DNA of 12,806 nucleotides. Origin: Vallitaleaceae bacterium (lineage in GTDB: Bacteria; Bacillota; Clostridia; Lachnospirales; Vallitaleaceae). The notes under the pieces are model-generated. The model was not told where the DNA came from, searched no databases, and saw only the letters and a program-made list of their open reading frames with translations. Made by a program: the position numbers and the translations under genes. The stretch is from contig JAQICP010000528.1 in the NCBI GenBank assembly GCA_027858555.1, positions 1 to 12,806 of the forward strand, read 5' to 3'. Positions 7,886 through 12,806 of the stretch are shown here, piece after piece (the stretch's first letter is position 1; each line of letters begins with the position of its first letter).

Positions 7886-8176
7886 ATGGAGATTACTGAT
7901 GTGCGAGTGCGGAAGGTAGCTAAAGAAGGTAAGATGAAAGCAGTGGTATCGGTCACTTTTGATAATGAATTTGTAGTTCATGATATCAAGATTATCGAAG
8001 GAGAAAAAGGTCTTTTTATAGCCATGCCGAGTAGAAAGGCTTTGGATGGTGAGTTTAGAGATATTGCTCACCCAATTAATTCAGAGACAAGAGATAAGAT
8101 TCAGAATTTCATACTAAATAAATATCAAACAATTATGCTAACTGATTCTGAGGAATTAGAATACATTGAGGGATAA
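7886..8176 (+). CDS. spoVG: SpoVG, nucleic-acid-binding regulator
   Basis: This 96-residue protein matches the small SpoVG family over its whole length. It begins MEITDVRVRKV and carries the family core EFVVHDIKIIEG, GLFIAMPSRK and DGEFRDIAHPIN. SpoVG proteins bind DNA and RNA and affect sporulation, septation, capsule and virulence genes in different Firmicutes. I place the start at 7886, not at the in-frame ATG at 7859. AAAGGGG (7873-7879) lies 6 nt before 7886, known SpoVG proteins begin with this MEI/MEV sequence, and the upstream codons coincide with the leader hairpin. The gene has its own promoter and a downstream hairpin, as in B. subtilis where spoVG precedes glmU (gcaD). The presence of SpoVG does not by itself prove that the organism sporulates. 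Confidence 0.97.
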   Translation: MEITDVRVRKVAKEGKMKAVVSVTFDNEFVVHDIKIIEGEKGLFIAMPSRKALDGEFRDIAHPINSETRDKIQNFILNKYQTIMLTDSEELEYIEG

Positions 8177-8185
8177 TACTATGGG

Positions 8186-8210
8186 CACCATCTAGGGATG
8201 GTGTTCTTTT
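8186..8210 (+). terminator. Terminator after spoVG
   Basis: CACCATC (8186-8192) and GATGGTG (8197-8203) form a 7-bp stem with a 4-nt loop, followed by TTCTTTT. The U-tract is interrupted by one C, so termination may be partial, with some readthrough into glmU. Confidence 0.7.
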
Positions 8211-8222
8211 GTTTGCAGTATA

Positions 8223-8241
8223 AAGTTCTCAACAGGAACTT
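8223..8241 (+). repeat. Inverted repeat between spoVG and glmU
   Basis: AAGTTC (8223-8228) and GAACTT (8236-8241) form a perfect 6-bp inverted repeat with a 7-nt loop, just after the spoVG terminator. No function can be read from it; an operator or leader hairpin are both possible. Confidence 0.3.
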
Positions 8242-8328
8242 ACTATGTCTAAACAACTTATCCAACTAATAAAAGAAATATCGAGGGATAAGACGCATAC
8301 TGGAAGTACACTTTATTCCTAAATTACC

Positions 8329-8357
8329 TTGCTAAAGATTAGCAAGTGTTGTACAAT
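8329..8357 (+). promoter_or_regulatory. glmU promoter with a palindrome over the -35 box
   Basis: TTGCTA (8329-8334) and TACAAT (8352-8357) are 17 nt apart and lie 31 nt before the glmU start. The -35 is one arm of a perfect 7-bp inverted repeat, CTTGCTA (8328-8334) and TAGCAAG (8340-8346). A protein bound there would block polymerase, so this is a candidate operator. The region has no other gene. Confidence 0.55.
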
Positions 8358-8388
8358 GTTGTTGGCAAAAACATACAGGAGAGTGCTT

Positions 8389-9747
8389 ATGTTAAAAGTA
8401 GTTATTCTAGCCGCTGGGGCTGGAACAAGAATGAAGTCAAAGATACCGAAAGTTTTACATAAAATAATTGACAAGAGCATGCTAGACTATGTGATTGATT
8501 CTGCAATTGAAGCCGGAGCTCTGGAAGTATGTGTCGTAGTTGGCCATATGAAAGATCAAGTCATGGCAGAAGTGAAGCATCAGGTAGTTTTTGTAGAGCA
8601 AGACGAGCAACTAGGAACGGGTCATGCAGTTATGCAAGCCAAGTCATTTATTGGAACCGAGGGACAGACGCTCATATTATTTGGCGACACGCCAATGATA
8701 ACTGGTAGCACATTAAAAAAGATGCAAGCATATCACCAAAAGACAAACCAAACAGTTACAGTGTTGTCCACATTAGTTGAAGATTCATCAGGATACGGTA
8801 GGATTGTTAGAGACCAAGACGGTGAATTCATGAAGAGTGTTGAGCATAAAGACGCTAGTGATGATGAAAGAGCTATTAAAGAAATCAATTCAGGTAGGTA
8901 TTTATTTGAGGCAAAAGCTTTGGTGGATGCATTAGTTAAGATTACAACCGATAATACACAAGGTGAATATTATTTGCCGGATACTTTGAATGTTATAATG
9001 GATGCTTGTATGAAGGATGATGCCATGGTAACATCCGATTATCAAGAAATACTCGGTATTAATAATAAAGTTCAATTAGCTGAGGCGGGTAAAATAATAC
9101 AAACAAGAATTAATCAAAAGCTTATGCTCTCAGGTGTGACAATCACAGATCCAGAGCATACCTATATAGGTAAGGATGTAACTGTGGATGCTGATGCAAT
9201 CATTTTACCAGGCACTACTATAGTAGGATTGTCTCATGTTAGTGAAGATGCCATCATAGGACCGAACAGTTATATCGATTCATCAATTATAGGTGAAGGA
9301 ACAAAAATCAACCAATCCAATGTTTTTAACAGCAAGATTGGTGAACATACAACAGTCGGTCCATATGCTTATATTAGACCTAATTGCACCATAGGTAATC
9401 ATATTAAGATTGGTGACTTTGTTGAGATTAAGAATGCAATCATAGAAGACGGCTCAAAAGTATCACATCTCACATATATCGGAGATGCTGACGTTGGCAA
9501 AAATGTTAATTTCGGGTGTGGCACAGTGGTTGTTAATTATGATGGCGTTAATAAGAATCGCGCAACTATAAAGGATAATGCATTCATTGGATGTAATACT
9601 AATCTAATATCACCAGTAGTTGTTGAAGAAAATGCTTATACCGCAGCAGGTTCAACCATATCAAAAAACGTACCCTCATATGCACTCGGAATTGCTAGAG
9701 CAAAACAAATAAATATAGATGATTGGGTGAAACGGAAACGAAACTGA
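8389..9747 (+). CDS. glmU: GlmU, bifunctional UDP-GlcNAc pyrophosphorylase / glucosamine-1-phosphate acetyltransferase
   Basis: GlmU makes UDP-N-acetylglucosamine, the precursor of peptidoglycan and wall polymers, by acetylating glucosamine-1-phosphate (C-terminal domain) and uridylylating the product (N-terminal domain). The 452-residue protein shows the uridylyl loop LAAGAGTRMKSKIPKVLH (7-24), QLGTGHAV (74-81), the metal ligand Asp100 in FGDTPM and YGRIVR (136-141). A hexapeptide beta-helix runs from about 258, with the acetyltransferase stretch VEIKNAIIEDGSKVSHLTYI (345-364, catalytic His360) and NYDG (383-386). I set the start at the ATG at 8389, with AGGAGAG (8377-8383) 5 nt away. The longer TTG start at 8329 would lie inside the promoter -35. 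The length agrees with B. subtilis GlmU (456). It is followed by prs after 56 nt without a terminator, so the two are likely co-transcribed. Confidence 0.97.
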   Translation: MLKVVILAAGAGTRMKSKIPKVLHKIIDKSMLDYVIDSAIEAGALEVCVVVGHMKDQVMAEVKHQVVFVEQDEQLGTGHAVMQAKSFIGTEGQTLILFGDTPMITGSTLKKMQAYHQKTNQTVTVLSTLVEDSSGYGRIVRDQDGEFMKSVEHKDASDDERAIKEINSGRYLFEAKALVDALVKITTDNTQGEYYLPDTLNVIMDACMKDDAMVTSDYQEILGINNKVQLAEAGKIIQTRINQKLMLSGVTITDPEHTYIGKDVTVDADAIILPGTTIVGLSHVSEDAIIGPNSYIDSSIIGEGTKINQSNVFNSKIGEHTTVGPYAYIRPNCTIGNHIKIGDFVEIKNAIIEDGSKVSHLTYIGDADVGKNVNFGCGTVVVNYDGVNKNRATIKDNAFIGCNTNLISPVVVEENAYTAAGSTISKNVPSYALGIARAKQINIDDWVKRKRN

Positions 9748-9803
9748 AAACAATGGGTCTGATAACATGCGTTTACATGCCCATCTATTATTAGGAGGAT
9801 CAT

Positions 9804-10772
9804 ATGACGAGTACCATCCACAACACAGATGTCATCAAGATATTCTCGTGTAATTCTAACAAAATACTTGCTAAAAAAATTGCGGATTATCTAGGGATTG
9901 AGTTAGCTGATGCTGAAGTGAGTATGTTTAGTGACGGTGAATCTTATGTTAAAGTAAATGAGATTGTTAGAGGTGTTGATTGCTTTATAATTCAGTCAAC
10001 CTCGACGCCAGTTAATGACAATCTTATGGAACTACTCATTATGATTGACGCTCTTAGACGTGCTTCAGCAGGAAGAATTACTGCAGTAATACCATATTAT
10101 GGTTATGCTAGACAAGATAGGAAAGCAAAAGCAAGAGACCCAATTACAGCTAGATTAGTAGCAGACATGCTTCAAGTTGCAGGTGCAGACCGTGTGCTTA
10201 CAATGGATCTACATACACCTCAAATTCAAGGGTTCTTCACAATACCGGTTGATCATATGTTAGGAAACCCACTACTCATCAAATATTATTCAGAAAAATT
10301 CGAAGGACAACTTAAAGATATCATTGTGGTTTCACCGGATATCGGCAGTGTCAAGAGAAGTCGTGAATTCGCAGAAAAACTTGATATGCCATTATCCATA
10401 ATTGACAAAAGAAGACCAGAAGCAAATATTAGTGAAATTATGCATATTATTGGTGAAGATGTAACGGGTAAAAAAGTTATTATAGTAGATGATATGATTG
10501 ATACAGCTGGAACTATCTGTAACGCAGCTAATGCACTAAAAGAAAAAGGTGCTAGTGAAGTTTACGCAGCATGTACCCATGGTGTGTTATCAGGACCGGC
10601 TATTGATCGTATTGAAAAATCTGCCATAGATGAGTTGGTTGTACTAGATACAATTAATCTACCTGAATATAAAAAAACTGGTAAAATTAAGCAGTTAACT
10701 GCTTCAAGAATTCTTGGTGAGTCGATTCTTAGAATCAATAAGAATCAATCCATATCCAAATTATTCGATTAA
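9804..10772 (+). CDS. prs: Ribose-phosphate pyrophosphokinase (PRPP synthetase)
   Basis: Prs transfers pyrophosphate from ATP to ribose-5-phosphate to make PRPP, used for purine, pyrimidine, NAD, histidine and tryptophan synthesis. The 322-residue protein has the class I layout: two phosphoribosyltransferase-fold halves. Motifs include FSDGESYVKVNEIVRG (42-57), the ATP-binding YYGYARQDRKAKARDPI (98-114), MDLHTPQIQGFF (134-145, His137), the catalytic flexible loop starting at DKRRPEAN (201-208) and the PRPP loop VIIVDDMIDTAGT (225-237). The phosphate-binding segment reads SPDIGSVKRSREFA (177-190), where many homologues have DHGGV or DVGGV; this is a mild variation. AGGAGGAT (9793-9800) fixes the start. 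PRPP is the effector of PurR encoded upstream. A partial hairpin (ATGGG 9753-9757 with CCCAT 9780-9784) lies in the glmU-prs gap without a T-tract. Confidence 0.97.
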   Translation: MTSTIHNTDVIKIFSCNSNKILAKKIADYLGIELADAEVSMFSDGESYVKVNEIVRGVDCFIIQSTSTPVNDNLMELLIMIDALRRASAGRITAVIPYYGYARQDRKAKARDPITARLVADMLQVAGADRVLTMDLHTPQIQGFFTIPVDHMLGNPLLIKYYSEKFEGQLKDIIVVSPDIGSVKRSREFAEKLDMPLSIIDKRRPEANISEIMHIIGEDVTGKKVIIVDDMIDTAGTICNAANALKEKGASEVYAACTHGVLSGPAIDRIEKSAIDELVVLDTINLPEYKKTGKIKQLTASRILGESILRINKNQSISKLFD

Positions 10773-10783
10773 ATTAAAGTAGG

Positions 10784-10839
10784 ACAGTTATTGTTAATAT
10801 CTAGGGTAATCCATGATATTGACATAGCTGTTTTTTTTT
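10784..10839 (+). terminator. Long rho-independent terminator after prs
   Basis: ACAGTTATTGTTAATATC (10784-10801) pairs with GATATTGACATAGCTGT (10815-10831). The stem is about 17 bp with one bulged T and two G-U pairs around a 13-nt loop. A run of nine T (10831-10839) follows directly. It ends the glmU-prs unit. Confidence 0.9.
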
Positions 10840-10946
10840 ACGAAAAAGCAACTGTCAAAACCTGTGCTTTCCTTAATAAGACCGTTCCCGAGGAAACATA
10901 TACTTGTTGCTAATTGTCATGAAAACGCCATAGAGTTTTGCTATCA

Positions 10947-10955
10947 TGGTATAAT
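10947..10955 (+). promoter_or_regulatory. Extended -10 promoter for pth and the sortase gene
   Basis: TGGTATAAT (10947-10955) is a complete extended -10 element, 33 nt before the pth start. No good -35 is visible 16-18 nt upstream, which is tolerated by extended -10 promoters. An inverted repeat AAAAC (10922-10926) / GTTTT (10935-10939) lies just upstream. The rest of the 10840-10946 gap holds no gene that I can recognise. Confidence 0.6.
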
Positions 10956-10988
10956 AACTTTAGATTATTAGATAGGAAGGTTATATAG

Positions 10989-11573
10989 ATGTATATAATA
11001 GTAGGTTTAGGAAATCCAGGTCTTAAATATGAGACTACAAAACATAATATTGGTTTTGAAGTTATTGAAAGACTGGGGTTTGAACATAATATTAAGATAG
11101 ATAGAAAAAAGCATAAAGCACTTATCGGTCAAGGTGTGATTAAAGGCAGAAAAGTAATTCTTGTCAAACCACAGACCTATATGAATTTAAGCGGTGAATC
11201 TATTCGTTCCATACTTGATTTTTATAATTTATCCGCGGCGAATGTCATGATTATATATGATGATACTAGCCTGGAACTTGGTGCCCTAAGGATTAGACTG
11301 AAGGGTAGCGCTGGAGGCCATAATGGTGTTAAGAGTCTTATACAACACCTAGGAACAGATGAATTTGTAAGAATCAAAGTAGGGGTTGGCGAAAAACCAC
11401 CAGGGTGGGATTTGGCAGATTATGTACTAAGTCAATTTACAAAACAAGAGATACCAATTATGATAGATACAGTTAAAGAGACAGCAAAGGCTGTAGAGAT
11501 GATATTAGATCAAGGCGTAACGGTTAGCATGAATCAATATAATCGAAAACGCAAGGAGGAAGCAGATGGATAA
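10989..11573 (+). CDS. pth: Peptidyl-tRNA hydrolase
   Basis: Pth cleaves the ester bond of peptidyl-tRNAs released by stalled ribosomes and is essential in most bacteria. The 194-residue protein fits the bacterial Pth family. It has VGLGNPGLKYETTKHNIGF (5-23), with the catalytic His19 and substrate-binding Asn9, then KPQTYMNLSGES (60-71, Asn66), the catalytic Asp in IIYDDTSLELG (88-98) and GSAGGHNGVKSLI (106-118, Asn112). AGGAAGG (10974-10980) lies 8 nt before the ATG. Its end contains the ribosome binding site of the next gene and overlaps it by 8 nt, so the two are translationally coupled. In B. subtilis pth also follows prs, with ctc between; no ctc is seen here. Confidence 0.97.
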   Translation: MYIIVGLGNPGLKYETTKHNIGFEVIERLGFEHNIKIDRKKHKALIGQGVIKGRKVILVKPQTYMNLSGESIRSILDFYNLSAANVMIIYDDTSLELGALRIRLKGSAGGHNGVKSLIQHLGTDEFVRIKVGVGEKPPGWDLADYVLSQFTKQEIPIMIDTVKETAKAVEMILDQGVTVSMNQYNRKRKEEADG

Positions 11574-12351
11574 TTATGATGAAAAGTTAAAAGAATCTGT
11601 TGACGAAATAGAGGACAAGAAACTTATAAAGCGTAAAATTAAAATCAGAAACACTATCAGTACCTTGCTTATTATTGGTGGATTGTCAATTATAGCAATA
11701 CCGATTATCGGTAGATTAGTTGCCAATAATCAACAAAAGGACATGTTGGATGAATTTTATACCAGCTTAGAACAAAGTAATAATGAAGTGATATCAACTG
11801 ACCTAGATGCTCTTAACGACGCTTTGTTGTGGGGGTCAGATGAGACAAATCAAGCTGAAAGTAACCAGAACGATATAACTGTATCTAGTGGGAATCAATT
11901 AGCAGAACCATCAAGTCTACAAGTCATGCCAAAGACGTTAGGCGTTATCAAGATTGATAAGATAGATTTGGAATATCCTATTGGTGAAGGAGCAGATTTA
12001 GATACCCTTAGATATTACATAGGTCACGTGCCTGAATCCGCACCACTCAATGAGATTGGCAATTCAGTGCTTGCAGGTCATAGAAGCCATAGTTTTGGTT
12101 CCTATTTTAATAGATTAGATGAGTTAGAAATTGGGGATGAGATTGAAGTCACCTCAATTAACGGTGAGACCATCACTTATGAGGTTTTTGATAAATTGAT
12201 AGTAGCACCTGATGATTTCTCAGTTATGAAAGGTAGTAGCCAGTATAGAGTACTGACATTGATTACATGTCATCCAGTGTATAATCCGGATTCAAGATTA
12301 ATAATTCATGCTATTGATGTCGACCAACTTGATTTAGTGGCCTCTAAGTAA
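11566..12351 (+). CDS. Sortase, probably class D, membrane-anchored
   Basis: Sortases are surface transpeptidases that cleave a sorting signal in secreted proteins and join them to the cell wall or to pilin subunits. The 261-residue protein has a charged cytoplasmic N-terminus (1-29), one membrane helix (about 31-53), an acidic Asn/Gln/Ser-rich linker (about 55-120) and a sortase beta-barrel (about 121-261). The catalytic triad is visible: His172 in LAGHRSH, Cys235 in TLITCHP and Arg244 in DSRLIIHA. The N-terminal anchor and the TCHP-type cysteine motif fit class D best, but I cannot exclude another class. AAGGAGG (11553-11559), inside the end of pth, lies 6 nt before the ATG. No LPxTG-type substrate is encoded in the window; one may lie beyond the riboswitches to the right. 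The family call is firm and the class tentative. Confidence 0.93.
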   Translation: MDNYDEKLKESVDEIEDKKLIKRKIKIRNTISTLLIIGGLSIIAIPIIGRLVANNQQKDMLDEFYTSLEQSNNEVISTDLDALNDALLWGSDETNQAESNQNDITVSSGNQLAEPSSLQVMPKTLGVIKIDKIDLEYPIGEGADLDTLRYYIGHVPESAPLNEIGNSVLAGHRSHSFGSYFNRLDELEIGDEIEVTSINGETITYEVFDKLIVAPDDFSVMKGSSQYRVLTLITCHPVYNPDSRLIIHAIDVDQLDLVASK

Positions 12352-12361
12352 AGGTAAACAA

Positions 12362-12404
12362 AGTAGCCAGCTTATTATAATGATGAAAAAGAAAGCTGGC
12401 TACT
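12362..12404 (+). terminator. Perfect 12-bp hairpin after the sortase gene
   Basis: AGTAGCCAGCTT (12362-12373) and AAGCTGGCTACT (12393-12404) are exact complements around a 19-nt loop, 10 nt after the sortase stop. On the + strand no run of T follows (TATATAATAC), so it is an imperfect intrinsic terminator. It probably still ends or protects the pth-sortase transcript. Confidence 0.65.
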
Positions 12405-12453
12405 ATATAATACTAAGGATTTAATAAAGACCATTATACTTATATTGTATTTG

Positions 12454-12520
12454 GGACATAATCATTTGTCGTTACTTAGGACATAATCATTTATCAATCA
12501 GAGACATTTAAGATCAAATA
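12454..12520. repeat. Two 14-bp direct repeats plus a third partial copy
   Basis: GGACATAATCATTT occurs at 12454-12467 and again at 12479-12492, exactly 25 nt apart. A shorter GACATTTA lies at 12513-12520. Regularly spaced GGGACAT-type repeats resemble the terminal transposase-binding repeats of IS21-like insertion sequences, but no transposase is in view. They could also be regulator-binding sites upstream of the promoter at 12531. The rest of the 12405-12530 stretch shows no gene. Confidence 0.6.
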
Positions 12521-12530
12521 ACTAGAAGGG

Positions 12531-12559
12531 TTGACATAACCTTCATATGGGTGTATAAT
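12531..12559 (+). promoter_or_regulatory. Consensus sigma-A promoter of the riboswitch leader
   Basis: TTGACA (12531-12536), exactly 17 nt, then TATAAT (12554-12559): both boxes match the consensus perfectly. Transcription should start near 12566 and run through the two aptamers, leaving control to the RNA. Confidence 0.93.
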
Positions 12560-12590
12560 ACGTATATAACTTAATGAAGAAGTAAAAGTT

Positions 12591-12683
12591 ACTTTTCACC
12601 GATAATAGCAAACCAATTGAAAGATTGGGACGCAAAACTATAGGGCCTGTAATGGCAGCCAGTTACCGAAAGGGAAGTTTTTT
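12591..12683 (+). promoter_or_regulatory. Cyclic di-GMP-I (GEMM-I) riboswitch, first of a tandem pair
   Basis: The conserved GEMM-I elements appear in order: GCAAACC (12608-12614), a stem CCAATT/GATTGG (12613-12618, 12623-12628) capped by the GAAA tetraloop, GGGACGCAAA (12627-12636), the AGGGCC segment (12642-12647) and GCAGCCAGTTACCG (12655-12668). The closing stem can be ACTTTTC (12591-12597) with GGGAAGT (12672-12678), seven pairs including two G-U, followed immediately by six T (12678-12683). A competing hairpin AAGTAA/TTACTT (12580-12585, 12589-12594) shares the 5' arm. So ligand-stabilised closure could promote termination. The aptamer is clear; the direction of control is inferred. Confidence 0.92.
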
Positions 12684-12724
12684 ATTTACAATTATTGGTG
12701 ATACGACAGTTACTTTTTGTAACT

Positions 12725-12806
12725 ATCAACGATAAAGGCAAACCAGTTGAAAAACTGGGACGCAAAACTAGAGGGCCTTCTGCAGCGCAGATGGTAGCCA
12801 GTTACC
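12725..12806 (+). promoter_or_regulatory. Cyclic di-GMP-I (GEMM-I) riboswitch, second of the tandem pair (3' end cut by window)
   Basis: The same core repeats: GGCAAACC (12737-12744), a perfect stem CCAGTT/AACTGG (12743-12748, 12753-12758) with GAAA tetraloop, GGGACGCAAA (12757-12766), AGGGCC (12772-12777), a variable stem TCTGC/GCAGA (12779-12783, 12787-12791) and GGTAGCCAGTTACC (12793-12806). The window ends before the closing 3' strand and expression platform, so the controlled gene and the sign of regulation cannot be seen. The differing variable stem shows that this is a diverged second aptamer, not an assembly duplicate. Confidence 0.92.

Noticed and set aside
8245..8322. A 25-codon ORF (begins MSKQLIQLIKE) between spoVG and glmU
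   Set aside because: It has only a weak Shine-Dalgarno sequence and no recognisable similarity; ORFs of this length are expected by chance in AT-rich DNA.
10840..10946. A T-box or other riboswitch before pth
   Set aside because: No T-box consensus or known aptamer core could be found; the TTCC/GGAA hairpin near 10890 is too small to support a call.
1..12806. Minus-strand and off-frame ORFs of 60-110 codons
   Set aside because: Almost all lie antisense or out of frame inside well-recognised genes, lack ribosome binding sites and show no family motifs.
12580..12806. CRISPR-like repeat array
   Set aside because: The repeated stretches are two diverged riboswitch aptamers with conserved loops, not identical repeats with unique spacers.

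Overview
The window is AT-rich, with strong AGGAGG-type ribosome binding sites, and every gene I can support lies on the + strand. The proteins (Bacillus-type PurR, SpoVG, a GlgC/GlgD pair, a heterodimeric ABC exporter and a membrane sortase) point to a low-GC Gram-positive bacterium. It is most likely a member of the Clostridia, possibly a relative of the Lachnospirales or Vallitalea group; that assignment is inferred from protein character alone. The core gene order (purR, spoVG, glmU, prs, pth) is the well-known Firmicutes chromosomal block, so this looks like ordinary chromosome with an accessory left flank and a regulatory right edge.

Left flank (1-4080). This holds the 3' part of one ABC exporter half-transporter and its partner half-transporter. 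The two fit a heterodimeric multidrug-type exporter with one degenerate and one canonical ATP site. The partner is broken by an in-frame TAA at 2692-2694, just before Walker B, although the same frame stays perfectly conserved to 2955. A cytoplasmic serine hydrolase of the beta-lactamase/penicillin-binding fold follows and ends at a clear terminator.

Centre (4081-10839). purR has a consensus -10 box and an inverted pair of PurBox-like sites upstream, which suggests autoregulation. glgC and glgD overlap by 4 nt and encode the ADP-glucose pyrophosphorylase pair for glycogen synthesis; they sit inside the usual purR-spoVG neighbourhood. spoVG has a near-consensus sigma-A promoter and a leader that can fold in two exclusive ways around its ribosome binding site. 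glmU has its own promoter and runs into prs, which ends at a long terminator. PurR senses PRPP, Prs makes PRPP, and GlmU and GlgC/D make UDP-GlcNAc and ADP-glucose, so the block joins nucleotide supply, cell-wall precursor and storage carbohydrate.

Right part (10840-12806). pth and a class D-like sortase overlap and are translationally coupled. After a 12-bp hairpin comes 160 nt of non-coding DNA with 14-bp direct repeats. Next is a perfect consensus promoter (TTGACA, 17 nt, TATAAT) that drives a leader with two tandem cyclic di-GMP-I (GEMM-I) riboswitch aptamers. The second aptamer is cut by the window edge, so the controlled gene is not visible. I see no wholly new system. The most notable items are the tandem riboswitch, the nonsense codon in the exporter, the paired PurBoxes and the alternative spoVG leader fold.
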